DNA of 21,436 bases from a virus: the IMG/VR virus record IMGVR_UViG_3300006928_000118, positions 1 to 21,436 of that record. One strand, written 5' to 3'. The position numbers and the translations under genes were made by a program. Positions 1 to 7,321 of the stretch are shown one piece after another. How positions within the stretch are numbered: the first letter of the stretch is position 1; each line of letters opens with the position of its first letter. Below the pieces are notes generated by a model, which saw only the letters and a program-made list of their open reading frames with translations, did not search any database and had not been told where the DNA came from.

Positions 1-116
1 AGAAAGAAGAAAAGAAAGATACGAGAAGTGCAAAACAAAAGAGAATGGATTCTCCTGATAGAGGAATTAACTCTCCTGCATTTAAGGAGTTTATGAGACA
101 GCAAGGAATGGGATAA
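1..116 (+). CDS. C-terminal end of an unidentified upstream protein (5' partial)
   Basis: An open frame runs in from the left edge (codons in phase with position 3) and ends at TAA 114-116. The visible 37 residues are very lysine/arginine-rich at first and end in KEFMRQQGMG. The tail is too short to assign a family. The stop codon is followed with no gap by the GTG start of the next gene, so the two are probably co-transcribed and perhaps translationally coupled. Judging by its neighbours it is likely a late or virion-related protein, but that is inference from position only. Confidence 0.6.
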   Translation, partial: KEEKKDTRSAKQKRMDSPDRGINSPAFKEFMRQQGMG

Positions 117-1472
117 GTGGCAACTAAAAGCACAGAAAAGAAAACCTCTTTAGAACCTTCAGAGGTTTTTTGTGCTGCTGGTTTATTGATTCCTACATCA
201 AAAATAAATGAACTTGTAAAGGATAATACTGGTGGAGATTTAATAAGTTGGGCAGCAACAGAAGGATTAAAAGCAGTATCTAATGTTAAACCTCTTGACA
301 ATAGGTTTAAGCAAATGTTTTCAACTGCTCCTACTCTGAAAGATAAAAAAAGAAATGATTTAGTTGCTAATATTGTGGCAGGATTTTCTGCTGCAATAGG
401 AGTTAAGAAATTTATTAAAAAGATGGGAGATAATGTAGATGTTTTACCTGCAGTTTATCTGACTGGTGCTCAGTGGCCTCAAGCAGTATCTGATTTTAGA
501 TTAAAAAATGAGGCAAGTGGATTTGATTATAACTCGTCAGATATGGTTGTAGAAGTTAATGACCATACTTACTATGGTATTTCTTTAAAGAAAAAGAAAA
601 ATGTAAAAGGTGCAGATCCTACAATTATTAATAAAGCATATTCTACATTCATAGATGGTCCTAAGTTTGAAAAACCAAGAGAAAAATTAAATAAGATACG
701 ACAGGAATATTTTCCAGAAGTTATACGGGAAGCACAGAGAGATGGAATAATTAATATTAAAGATTTGGAGAAGATGAGTAATGAGCAAATATGGAGTCAT
801 AAAGTTCAGGCTCCTAATGGGGGTAAGAAATATGATTTAATTAATATTAAAGGATTTAACTCTGATGATAAACCAGTGGATTTAAGTGATATTGAAGGTA
901 CTGTTGAAGGTAATACATTTTTTGATGCCACTAAGAAAGGTGAAGTAGGATTAAGGGATTATATTAATGCAGATCTTGCAAAAAATGATAATAAGTTATA
1001 TCAGGGATTTAATAATATTATTCAAGACAATGCAGAATATTTTGCTGATAGTTTAATTGATATTGTCTTAAAGACTAAAATGCAAACAAAACTAAAAGCA
1101 AAGGATATTGGTAATATGTTTTTTGAGTTTGCGTTAGTGACTGGATATGCAGATTATTCTCCCAATAAAAAAGATCCTAGTAAAGATAAGTTAGTATTAA
1201 AACCTGCAAAAGTTATACCTCAACATACAATACTATGTGGTTTAGCAAATCTAGCAGGGAATAAAAAACCATATAAGATGGAATTTGATAAAGCACAGAA
1301 GGAGGCCACTAATGCAGCAAAAATATTTTATAAGTTATCAAAGGATGGAACTACCATTTTAGATTTACAGTTAAGATATAAGGGAGATTTTAAACAACAA
1401 CCACAATTCTTTGCTACTTTATCTGATGATTTTATTATTCAGATGCAAGATGATTGTATAATCGAGAAATAA
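117..1472 (+). CDS. conserved phage protein, possible PD-(D/E)XK-like nuclease fold
   Basis: This 451-residue protein starts at GTG, directly after the upstream stop, with AAGGA at 103-107 as a ribosome binding site nine bases ahead. I do not recognise a named family. The middle of the protein (about residues 136-165) contains SDMVVEVNDH followed by YYGISLKKKK. An acidic residue at the start of one beta strand (D142) followed by a strand ending in SLK (S156, K158) is the layout seen in PD-(D/E)XK nucleases, where the (D/E)-x-K triad is sometimes S-x-K. This is a motif-level resemblance only, and the lysines may be coincidental. There is no signal peptide or membrane segment. The C-terminal third is mixed alpha/beta and unremarkable. 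A structural role in the virion is the main alternative, because the following genes look virion-associated. Confidence 0.75.
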   Translation: MATKSTEKKTSLEPSEVFCAAGLLIPTSKINELVKDNTGGDLISWAATEGLKAVSNVKPLDNRFKQMFSTAPTLKDKKRNDLVANIVAGFSAAIGVKKFIKKMGDNVDVLPAVYLTGAQWPQAVSDFRLKNEASGFDYNSSDMVVEVNDHTYYGISLKKKKNVKGADPTIINKAYSTFIDGPKFEKPREKLNKIRQEYFPEVIREAQRDGIINIKDLEKMSNEQIWSHKVQAPNGGKKYDLINIKGFNSDDKPVDLSDIEGTVEGNTFFDATKKGEVGLRDYINADLAKNDNKLYQGFNNIIQDNAEYFADSLIDIVLKTKMQTKLKAKDIGNMFFEFALVTGYADYSPNKKDPSKDKLVLKPAKVIPQHTILCGLANLAGNKKPYKMEFDKAQKEATNAAKIFYKLSKDGTTILDLQLRYKGDFKQQPQFFATLSDDFIIQMQDDCIIEK

Positions 1473-1479
1473 AAGTACA

Positions 1480-1486
1480 CTAAATA
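1480..1486 (+). promoter_or_regulatory. late-promoter-like CTAAATA element close to a start codon
   Basis: CTAAATA matches the cyanophage form of the T4 late promoter -10 element. It lies in the 19-base gap before the nucleotidyltransferase gene, with only five bases between it and ATG 1492. If transcription starts about six bases after the element, as for T4 late promoters, the RNA would begin at or next to the start codon. It could be a chance match in AT-rich DNA. Confidence 0.4.
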
Positions 1487-1491
1487 TAAGT

Positions 1492-2769
1492 ATGAAAAGT
1501 TTTTTCCAATTTTTAACTGAGGCAGGTACTTCGCAAGCAGCTACACAAGCAGCGAAGTTAAATCTCAAGAGTGATGGTCACGGGTCATGGTTAGATTCCC
1601 GTGGAAATCTCGTTGCGACTACTGAAAACGGGAAATTAAAGTTTACTACGAAGAAGATAAAACCTAAACCAGAAGGTCCAGTTCAGCAGATGGCAAAACG
1701 TCGTGCTGATGATGATCTTGCAGGTGCTCCATTGCAGAGAAAAGAAGCACCTAAACCCAAAAAAGTAACACCAGATGATGAAGAAGGTACACAATCAACA
1801 GGAGAACCATTAACTGTTGCGTTTGGTAGGTTCAATCCCCCAACATTAGGACACGGAAAACTTTTAGGAGCAGCAAAGAAAGCAGCAGCAGGTGGAGATG
1901 TAAAAATATATCCTTCTAGAACACAGGATAATAAGAAGAATCCTCTTGATCCTGATATGAAGATTTCATATATGAAGAAAATGTTCCCTGAGTATGAGGA
2001 GCAGATTATAAATGACCCTGAGATGAAGTCTATATTTGATGTATTGACTACAGCAAACTCAGATGGTTATAAGAATATTAATATTATCGTTGGTTCAGAC
2101 AGACAATCAGAATTTGAGAACTTAGCACAGAAATATAATGGAGAATTGTATGATTTTGATTTAATCAGAGTCATTTCTGCTGGTGTAAGAGATGCAGATG
2201 CTGATGGTGTAGAAGGAATGTCTGCATCTAAGTTAAGAAAAGCAGTTGTAGATGATGATTTTGAAGCATTCCGTAAAGGAACTCCTAAAGATCTAGATGA
2301 TGGTGACACAAAAGCACTATTTGACGCTGTTCGCACGGGAATGAAGCAGAAGAAAAAGAAAAAGGTAGAAGAATCTCTTGATTTATGGGAAATTGCTCCA
2401 AGATATGATCAACGAGGACTAAGAGAGCAATACGTTAAGAAGAAAATTTTTAATATTGGTGATTTAGTAGAGAATTTAAACACAGGATTGGTTGGTCGTA
2501 TCATAAGAAGAGGTACAAACTATCTTATATGTGTTACAGAACAAGATAACATGTTTAAATCATGGATTCGTGATGTAATGGAAGCAACAAAAAAATCTAA
2601 AGGTGTAAGACCTGCATCAGAAACAGGAATTTATGGTGTTTCTGCTAAAAATAGAGAGGTAGGAACTGCAGCACATCGTAAATATGCACAATCAATGGTT
2701 CCTGGTCAAGGAACAATATCTAATTTTAATATAGAACAGTTTATAAATAAGTATAGAAAAAATAAGTAG
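1492..2769 (+). CDS. nucleotidyltransferase (NMNAT/cytidylyltransferase-like), probably virion-associated
   Basis: The 425-residue product has a nucleotidyltransferase core at about residues 107-265. GRFNPPTLGH at 112-121 is the (T/H)xGH nucleotide-binding motif, and SASKLR at 244-249 is the second ATP-binding motif (ISSTxxR type). Enzymes with these motifs transfer a nucleotidyl group to substrates such as NMN or phospho-alcohols; the substrate cannot be read here. The N-terminus MKSFFQFLTEAG holds LTE before A, which fits the T4 gp21 prohead protease consensus (L/I-x-E, then A/G). Residues 28-50 form a small GDGHGSW-type module. Residues 318-350 (IFNIGDLVENLNTGLVGRII) look like a small SH3/KOW-type beta barrel. 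The linkers are lysine-rich. This arrangement recurs in T4-like marine phages. An enzyme carried inside the capsid is a reasonable inference but unproven. Confidence 0.85.
   Translation: MKSFFQFLTEAGTSQAATQAAKLNLKSDGHGSWLDSRGNLVATTENGKLKFTTKKIKPKPEGPVQQMAKRRADDDLAGAPLQRKEAPKPKKVTPDDEEGTQSTGEPLTVAFGRFNPPTLGHGKLLGAAKKAAAGGDVKIYPSRTQDNKKNPLDPDMKISYMKKMFPEYEEQIINDPEMKSIFDVLTTANSDGYKNINIIVGSDRQSEFENLAQKYNGELYDFDLIRVISAGVRDADADGVEGMSASKLRKAVVDDDFEAFRKGTPKDLDDGDTKALFDAVRTGMKQKKKKKVEESLDLWEIAPRYDQRGLREQYVKKKIFNIGDLVENLNTGLVGRIIRRGTNYLICVTEQDNMFKSWIRDVMEATKKSKGVRPASETGIYGVSAKNREVGTAAHRKYAQSMVPGQGTISNFNIEQFINKYRKNK
2742..2749 (+). promoter_or_regulatory. consensus T4-type late promoter TATAAATA
   Basis: TATAAATA is a perfect T4 late promoter -10 element. 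It lies inside the last codons of the nucleotidyltransferase gene (encoding part of FINKYRK), 29 bases before ATG 2779. It would allow independent late transcription of the lysine-rich protein cluster. In AT-rich coding sequence a chance match is possible. Confidence 0.5.
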
Positions 2770-2778
2770 ACGGGTATC

Positions 2779-4191
2779 ATGATTTCTAATTGGAGAAACG
2801 AACTGCGTGAAGTCGTAGATGAAATAGAATCAAAAGCTGCTAAAAAGGTAAAGGAAACCAAAGGTATAAACAATAAAATAATCATCAATCCTAAACTGGG
2901 AGAAGCAGTGGAGGAGATCGGTGGTGAGTTGATAGAAATGAAGGAAGTAGATGGTGGTGAAGAGAAAAAAGATAGTAAAGATGATGCTCAAGTTAAGCAA
3001 AAAGAAAAGCAAGGACAGCAAATGAAGAAGAGAGTCCTTCTTGCAAAATTAAGAGCAGTGAGAAGTGGTGGTGGTGCAGATATTATGGCATCATATGAAC
3101 CAGAAATTCAAGAAGCAAAAGTAGATAAAGGTCGTTCAGACTATGGTAAAGCATCTATTAGAAACTATAGAAGGTCTGGACCTGGTCATGGTGAACCAGC
3201 AATGTTTGATTCAGAGAATAAAAGGGGCAAGACTATTGATAAGCGTAGAGAAGAGCACAAGGCAAGAAGAGGTGTTAAAGGTGCAAAGGTTCCTGCATAT
3301 AAAGTTGATGAAGCAGTAAAGGGTGTAGATACTGATATGAGAAGAATGGCAGCACAAGATAGAGCAGCAGGAAAAGATAAAAAATTATCTCCTTCAAGAG
3401 GTAAGGCTAATGTTGCTAAGATGTATAAGGATATAAAGCATTTTCAAAAACTAACAAAAGAAGAAGTAATCGCAGAAAAAAGTTTAACTGCTGGTCAGAG
3501 AAGAGAATTGCCTAATAGTGACTTTGTATTTCCTGGTAAAGGTGAAGGTCCAGAAGGTAAGCAAAGAGGTGCATATCCTATCAATGATAAGAAACGTGCT
3601 CGTGCTGCATTATCAATGGCAGCAGCACATGCTTCACCTGAGAAAGAAGCAAAGGTTAAGGCAGCAGTCAAGAAAAAGTTTCCTGACATACAACAGGAAG
3701 AAAATGCTTTAGAAAAACGTGCAAAGGAGAATGAAAAGGCAAGAAAATTCTTGAAGAAAGATGCTAAAGATAGTGGTTATACTGATATAGCACTGAAAGC
3801 ATCTATGTCAAAAGGTGCTGGTGTTAGTGAGAGTGCTATGACATTGATTGGTAGAGCAAGGAAAAAGGTAGAGAAGAAACCTGAGAAAGCAATGGATGCT
3901 GGTGCAAAAGCAAGAAGAGCAATGAAGAGAAGAGAACATGCCAAGTATGTTTCTGGTAGTACTGATAATGTTCCTGATGATATTAGAGAAGAAGACAAAG
4001 CATTTAACTTTGTTCTTGATAAGATTAAAAAGGAGGTTGGAAAGAGTGGGTATATAAGTAAAAATAACCCTAGAAAACCTCAAAGTGATGCTGAGAAAGC
4101 AAAGGTTCGTGCTCACCAAGCAAAAGTTGATAAAGAAAATGCAGCAGCAAGAGCAAAAGACCCATCACAGGGTCGTTATCCAAAGGGTTAG
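2779..4191 (+). CDS. lysine-rich mosaic phage protein with a DUF6582-like module
   Basis: The 470-residue product is extremely rich in K, R, E and A and has no membrane segment. Several modules can be seen. An N-terminal SNWRNELREV motif recurs in the protein at 4399. Residues 118-175 (GRSDYGKASIRNYRR and KRREEHKARRGVKGAK) form a block conserved in cyanophages. Residues about 241-304 read LPNSDFVFPGK, YPINDKKRARAALSMAA, EKEAKVKAAVKKKFPDI; this is the pattern I recall for DUF6582, a small helical module seen in phage head-assembly proteins. The rest is probably disordered or helical. IQEA at 110-113 and VIAEK at 230-234 resemble prohead protease sites. DNA-binding or internal head protein roles fit the charge, but the function is unknown. 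The start is the first ATG after the previous stop and has no clear Shine-Dalgarno sequence. Confidence 0.8.
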   Translation: MISNWRNELREVVDEIESKAAKKVKETKGINNKIIINPKLGEAVEEIGGELIEMKEVDGGEEKKDSKDDAQVKQKEKQGQQMKKRVLLAKLRAVRSGGGADIMASYEPEIQEAKVDKGRSDYGKASIRNYRRSGPGHGEPAMFDSENKRGKTIDKRREEHKARRGVKGAKVPAYKVDEAVKGVDTDMRRMAAQDRAAGKDKKLSPSRGKANVAKMYKDIKHFQKLTKEEVIAEKSLTAGQRRELPNSDFVFPGKGEGPEGKQRGAYPINDKKRARAALSMAAAHASPEKEAKVKAAVKKKFPDIQQEENALEKRAKENEKARKFLKKDAKDSGYTDIALKASMSKGAGVSESAMTLIGRARKKVEKKPEKAMDAGAKARRAMKRREHAKYVSGSTDNVPDDIREEDKAFNFVLDKIKKEVGKSGYISKNNPRKPQSDAEKAKVRAHQAKVDKENAAARAKDPSQGRYPKG

Positions 4192-4193
4192 TA

Positions 4194-4409
4194 ATGACTT
4201 ATCCTGCACCCGATAAGATACCTTATGATGCTTGGTTTGATCTTGAATATAAGTATGAACCATATGATGATTTACCATTAAAATTTAATGATAGATTTGA
4301 TATGTACGGTTCTTCGGATGCAGATTACGCTTTTTCTATGCATGAGCAAGCATATACACTCGCTACTCAATATCATACTACTATAGGAGGTTCAGAAAAT
4401 GTCAAATAA
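4194..4409 (+). CDS. small acidic tyrosine/aspartate-rich hypothetical protein
   Basis: This 71-residue protein starts two bases after the previous stop and ends 11 bases into the next gene. It is rich in D, Y and P near the N-terminus (PAPDKIPYDAWFDLEYKYEP) and unlike its basic neighbours it is clearly acidic. No family was recognised, and there is no signal or membrane segment. The opposite charge might suit binding to the basic mosaic proteins beside it, but that is speculation. Its tight packing between two conserved genes supports it being a real gene. Confidence 0.65.
   Translation: MTYPAPDKIPYDAWFDLEYKYEPYDDLPLKFNDRFDMYGSSDADYAFSMHEQAYTLATQYHTTIGGSENVK
4385..4390 (+). promoter_or_regulatory. 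strong Shine-Dalgarno AGGAGG
   Basis: A full AGGAGG lies eight bases before ATG 4399, inside the end of the preceding gene. It fixes the start of the cysteine-containing mosaic protein and contrasts with most other starts in the window, which lack a recognisable ribosome binding site. Confidence 0.8.
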
Positions 4410-5364
4410 ATCAGGAGATAGTTCACTTCACGATTGGTTTAATAAATCGAAATCTTCTGATGGTAAGAAGGGTTGGGTTCAATTGGGTGGTAAATATGCT
4501 GGTAAACCTTGTGCCAAGCAACCTGGTCAGACTACTAAACCTAAATGCGGATCTAGTAAAATGAAACGTAATCTAAATAAGGATGAAGAGCAGGCTGCTT
4601 TCAGACGTAAAAATAAGAAAGATCCTAATCCAAATCGCAAAGGAAAGGCAATCAACGTGGCTACTGAAGAAAAACAAGTAGAGATTACTACTATTGCAAA
4701 GGAACTTGACAAAGCAAGTAAATTGCATAAACGTCAGTCTAAAGAACTTACTAACGCAAGTAAATTGCATAAGGGTCAAGCAGATGAACTAAGAAAACAT
4801 GCTGAAGACATGAAAGAAGCGTGTTGGAAAGGTTATGAAAAGAAAGGTATGAAGACTATGTTTGGAAAAAGATATCCAAACTGTGTCAAGAAGACTAAAA
4901 AAGAAGAAGTGGAATTAAAATCTGTACAAGATATAGTTAATGAAAAGGCAGGTGAAAAAGATGCTTGCTATCATAAGGTAAAGTCACGTTATAAGGTATG
5001 GCCAAGTGCATATGCTTCAGGAGCACTTGTAAAATGTCGTAAAAAAGGTGCTTCAAACTGGGGAAATAGTACTAAGAAAGAAGAGTACTCTAACTGGAGA
5101 GATGAATTAGAATATGTACAAGAAGGTGCTGCATGGACAAAGAAAGAAGGTCAAAATAAGGAAGGTGGTTTGAATGAGAAGGGTAGAAAGTCTTATGAGC
5201 GTGAGAATCCTGGTTCAGATCTAAAAGCACCAAGCAAAAAGGTTGGTAATAAAAGGAGAGCATCATTCTGTGCTCGTATGAAGGGCATGAGAAAGAGACA
5301 GAAACCTTCTAATAATACTGGTGATGATAGACTATCTAAGTCATTAAGAGCATGGAATTGCTAA
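4399..5364 (+). CDS. modular cysteine-containing phage protein with DUF5872-like and DUF6321-like modules
   Basis: The 321-residue basic protein is a string of short modules. Residues 5-85 (SLHDWFNKSKSSDGKKGW, then GKPCAKQPGQ, PKC) resemble a cysteine module I recall as DUF5872. Residues 103-130 are two 14-residue repeats sharing ASKLHKxQ. Residues 141-164 (ACWKGYEKKGMKTMFGKR, NCVKK) and 188-222 (DACYHKVKSRYKVWPSAYAS) are blocks common in marine phages. SNWRDEL at 231-237 matches the start of the protein at 2779. Residues 244-321 (AAWTKKEGQ, GGLNEKGRKSYEREN, RRASFCARMKGM, SLRAWNC) match what I recall as DUF6321. Paired cysteines (38/50, 142/162, 190/213) suggest zinc binding or disulfides. 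The function is unknown. A virion or packaged role is inferred from context. The DUF names are from memory. Confidence 0.82.
   Translation: MSNKSGDSSLHDWFNKSKSSDGKKGWVQLGGKYAGKPCAKQPGQTTKPKCGSSKMKRNLNKDEEQAAFRRKNKKDPNPNRKGKAINVATEEKQVEITTIAKELDKASKLHKRQSKELTNASKLHKGQADELRKHAEDMKEACWKGYEKKGMKTMFGKRYPNCVKKTKKEEVELKSVQDIVNEKAGEKDACYHKVKSRYKVWPSAYASGALVKCRKKGASNWGNSTKKEEYSNWRDELEYVQEGAAWTKKEGQNKEGGLNEKGRKSYERENPGSDLKAPSKKVGNKRRASFCARMKGMRKRQKPSNNTGDDRLSKSLRAWNC
4705..4788 (+). repeat. two tandem 42-base coding repeats (ASKLHKxQ units)
   Basis: Units 4705-4746 and 4747-4788 each encode 14 residues. They share an identical core GCAAGTAAATTGCATAA and the protein pattern L-x-x-ASKLHK-x-Q-x-x-E. They probably form a short amphipathic helix. 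The flanks of each unit have diverged, so the duplication is not recent. Confidence 0.75.
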
Positions 5365-6077
5365 ATGAAGTAGCACCTCCTGGTTGGGGACATACCAAGG
5401 CAGAGAAGGAGAAGACAAAACCTGACAAACCCAAGTCAAAGATTGGTGGGACTGCTGCTGCATTCAAGAGAGCATTAGATGATGGTAGATTTAAGGGACT
5501 ACCTGGTAGCACAACAAAGAAGGAAAAGACTGCTGATATGTTTAAATTGATGTACTCTATGAAAAAGAAGGGTGCTAAACCACATTATAAACCTGGCACT
5601 GATAAGAAATACAAAAAATATCAAGAAGAGGAAACTAATCCTCGTATTCCTAGAAAGAAGGGACAACCTGCTAATTCTAAAAAGCACTCTGATCTCTATA
5701 CAGATGAAAATCCAAAAGGTACTATTCATGGTCTTGGATTTAAAGATGTTGCAACTGCTAAAGCATCTGTTACTAAAATTCGCAATTCATCAAGATCTCA
5801 TGCTCACAAAATACAGGCAGCAGTTGCTATGGAACAGAGAGCAAGAGAAATGGGTAAGACTTCGGAAGCAGCAGTCTATCGAAAATTCATCAATACGATG
5901 AAAGAAAAAACAAAAAGGATGAATGAATCCGTTGAAAATAATATGGTAGATAATAATCTTTTTCAAAATGCTTATGCTGGTTCCTATGAGCAGTTAAAAA
6001 AGAAGATAGGTAGTAAAGAGAAGCACGATAAACCTGCGTTTAAAGACTTCATAAAAAAAGCAAAAAATAGAAAGTAA
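5352..6077 (+). CDS. lysine-rich conserved phage protein with a helical C-terminal module
   Basis: The 241-residue basic protein overlaps the end of the preceding gene by 13 bases. The N-terminus ELLNEVAPPGWGHTKAEKEK is a proline/glycine and lysine-rich leader. Residues 32-52 (GGTAAAFKRALDDGRFKG) form a second short block. Residues about 112-190 are strongly conserved among marine phages: HSDLYTDENPKGT, GLGFKDVATAKAS, SRSHAHKIQAAVAMEQRA, AAVYRKFINTMKEKTK. The last of these should form a helical bundle. The C-terminal tail is again lysine-rich. No catalytic motif is evident. Together with the two preceding genes it forms a cluster of basic modular proteins, probably late, whose role may be internal head or DNA-associated. 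A shift to ATG at a later position is unlikely because the APPGWG leader is itself conserved. Confidence 0.78.
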   Translation: MELLNEVAPPGWGHTKAEKEKTKPDKPKSKIGGTAAAFKRALDDGRFKGLPGSTTKKEKTADMFKLMYSMKKKGAKPHYKPGTDKKYKKYQEEETNPRIPRKKGQPANSKKHSDLYTDENPKGTIHGLGFKDVATAKASVTKIRNSSRSHAHKIQAAVAMEQRAREMGKTSEAAVYRKFINTMKEKTKRMNESVENNMVDNNLFQNAYAGSYEQLKKKIGSKEKHDKPAFKDFIKKAKNRK

Positions 6078-6100
6078 GCATATCTGTAAGATATCAAGGT

Positions 6101-6108
6101 TATAAATA
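6101..6108 (+). promoter_or_regulatory. consensus T4-type late promoter TATAAATA
   Basis: A perfect TATAAATA lies in the 66-base intergenic gap, 35 bases before ATG 6144. A small hairpin (ATATCT / AGATAT, 6080-6094, loop GTA) sits just upstream but has no T-run, so I do not call it a terminator. Intergenic position and consensus make this the most convincing late promoter in the window. Confidence 0.75.
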
Positions 6109-6143
6109 TTCATTAGCAAAGAAATTCTTACGAGAGAAACGAC

Positions 6144-6677
6144 ATGGCACTTTGGGGAAATAACGATAATATCACGTCACGAGGAACTGTGACTGTTGAC
6201 TATGCTGCCAAAACTGTATTGGGCAATGGTGGTGGTTCTGGTACACAATTTGGTGCTACTGGTTCTGCACAAGTTGGTGATGTAATTAGATTTACTAAAG
6301 GTGGAACTTATTTTGGGGATGCTGTAATTACTGCTATTACTGATGCAAGAAACTTAGCAATTGGTTCAACTAATGGTTTAAGTGGTGCTGCTATTAGTGG
6401 TGCTCAGTTTACTGTTTCTCAACTTCCTAAGTATACCATTGGAGATCCTTCATTTAGAGAAGCTAATCCTGATGGCACTGATGAGTATGTATTTGGTGTT
6501 GCTGATAATGCAATAGATACTGGAACAGCCTATGAAACAGGTGCTGGATGGGTTGGTGTTCAGACTTATATGGATACTAATGGTAGTCTAAGAGTTAAGA
6601 AAGAAATCTTAGTTGCTATGTCAGGTATCAGCACAGGTAATGCTCCTGTTTATCCATCTAATCCTCCTTCTAACTAA
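6144..6677 (+). CDS. small glycine/threonine-rich virion structural protein
   Basis: The 177-residue product begins MALWGNNDNITSRGTV and is rich in G, T, A, V and I with few charged residues. That is typical of beta-rich phage capsid decoration, neck or tail surface proteins. Segments such as GDVIRFTKGGTYFGDAVIT and GLSGAAISGAQFTVSQLPKY suggest repeated beta hairpins. The final 15 residues are P/S/N-rich and probably flexible. It sits alone behind a consensus late promoter, which fits a protein needed in many copies. I recognise the type from cyanomyovirus genomes but cannot name its position in the particle. Its composition differs sharply from the lysine-rich genes just upstream. Confidence 0.8.
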   Translation: MALWGNNDNITSRGTVTVDYAAKTVLGNGGGSGTQFGATGSAQVGDVIRFTKGGTYFGDAVITAITDARNLAIGSTNGLSGAAISGAQFTVSQLPKYTIGDPSFREANPDGTDEYVFGVADNAIDTGTAYETGAGWVGVQTYMDTNGSLRVKKEILVAMSGISTGNAPVYPSNPPSN

Positions 6678-6696
6678 TACTAGATAAAAACTTAAT

Positions 6697-7116
6697 ATGA
6701 TATTTACTGAATTGACGGAGGATAACTTCCTCCTTTTTGCTATTAAGAACTATGAGAATCCACAGGCAGTGACCAAAGAGGATTTTGATAAGGATCTTAA
6801 TCACTTCAAATATATCAAAAGATTATTGAAACGATATAAGAATACTGGTCAATTAAAAAGCCATCTTCTTTTAAATCATTTTATTATTCTTTATAATATT
6901 TTTGGAGAAGCAACGACCCCAATGTTGTTTTACAAAATAGAAGAAGATCTGTGGTCTTCTATGAAAACATTTGTAATGTTCTTAGGTAAGTTACCTGAGT
7001 ATCCAAAATGTTATATACATGATATACAGGTTGATCTGTATTGTTTATCTGAACTCTATAAAATTTATAACAAAGATGGAAAAGAAGAAACTAGAAAGAA
7101 TAATAAGAATAATTAG
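6697..7116 (+). CDS. conserved small phage protein (DUF7207-like)
   Basis: The 139-residue protein has the pattern DFDKDLNHFKYIKRLLKRY, GQLKSHLLLNHFIILYNIFG, MLFYKIEEDLWSSMKTFVMF. This block is highly conserved among T4-like phages and is found next to replication genes; I recall it as DUF7207. It looks all-helical and soluble, with no catalytic residues evident. The last residues (EETRKNNKNN) lie in the region overlapping the next gene. The role is unknown. Position just before a small conserved gene and the primase suggests a link to DNA metabolism, but this is inference. Confidence 0.82.
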   Translation: MIFTELTEDNFLLFAIKNYENPQAVTKEDFDKDLNHFKYIKRLLKRYKNTGQLKSHLLLNHFIILYNIFGEATTPMLFYKIEEDLWSSMKTFVMFLGKLPEYPKCYIHDIQVDLYCLSELYKIYNKDGKEETRKNNKNN

Positions 7117-7270
7117 AGAAGAGATGGGATCTGGTGCTGTGGTCCCTACCAATTCTACTGGTCCTAATGTTGCAGAATTTTCTCCTGTAATGGGTAAAGT
7201 TGAGAAGAGAAAGAAATTTATAAAGATGCCTCCTGGTTCTAGGAAACGTTGGATGAAAGACAAAGACTAG
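7076..7270 (+). CDS. small basic conserved phage protein
   Basis: The 64-residue product starts at ATG 7076 inside the end of the preceding gene (41-base overlap, different frame). It begins MEKKKLERIIRIIREEMGSG and has a middle VVPTNSTGPNVAEF and a basic end PPGSRKRWMKDKD. In T4-like marine phages a protein of this kind (short helix, GSG-V-PTN segment, then a K/R-W tail) often follows the DUF7207-like gene, which supports this start over an earlier non-ATG one. The function is unknown. Confidence 0.72.
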   Translation: MEKKKLERIIRIIREEMGSGAVVPTNSTGPNVAEFSPVMGKVEKRKKFIKMPPGSRKRWMKDKD

Positions 7271-7291
7271 ATGTATATAATATCACAATTT

Positions 7292-7299
7292 AATAAATA
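7292..7299 (+). promoter_or_regulatory. late promoter element AATAAATA
   Basis: AATAAATA matches the NATAAATA late-promoter pattern in the 51-base gap and ends exactly 22 bases before ATG 7322. It is flanked by inverted arms GTATATA (7273-7279) and TATATAC (7310-7316), which may be chance in such AT-rich DNA. Confidence 0.62.
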
Positions 7300-7321
7300 T
7301 TATTGGTAATATATACTTAAG

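Noticed and set aside
2706-5729. Several open frames on the minus strand opposite the lysine-rich genes
   Set aside because: They mirror the A-rich codons (AAA, AAG, GAA) as runs of F, L and S, and have no start signals. They are shadows of the + strand genes.
6080-6094. Hairpin ATATCT/AGATAT as a terminator
   Set aside because: The stem is short and AT-only and no T-run follows. It lies just before the late promoter and is probably chance.
7273-7316. Inverted arms GTATATA/TATATAC as an operator around the late promoter
   Set aside because: Both arms are pure alternating AT in a very AT-rich gap, and the centre does not pair. I see no support beyond the match.
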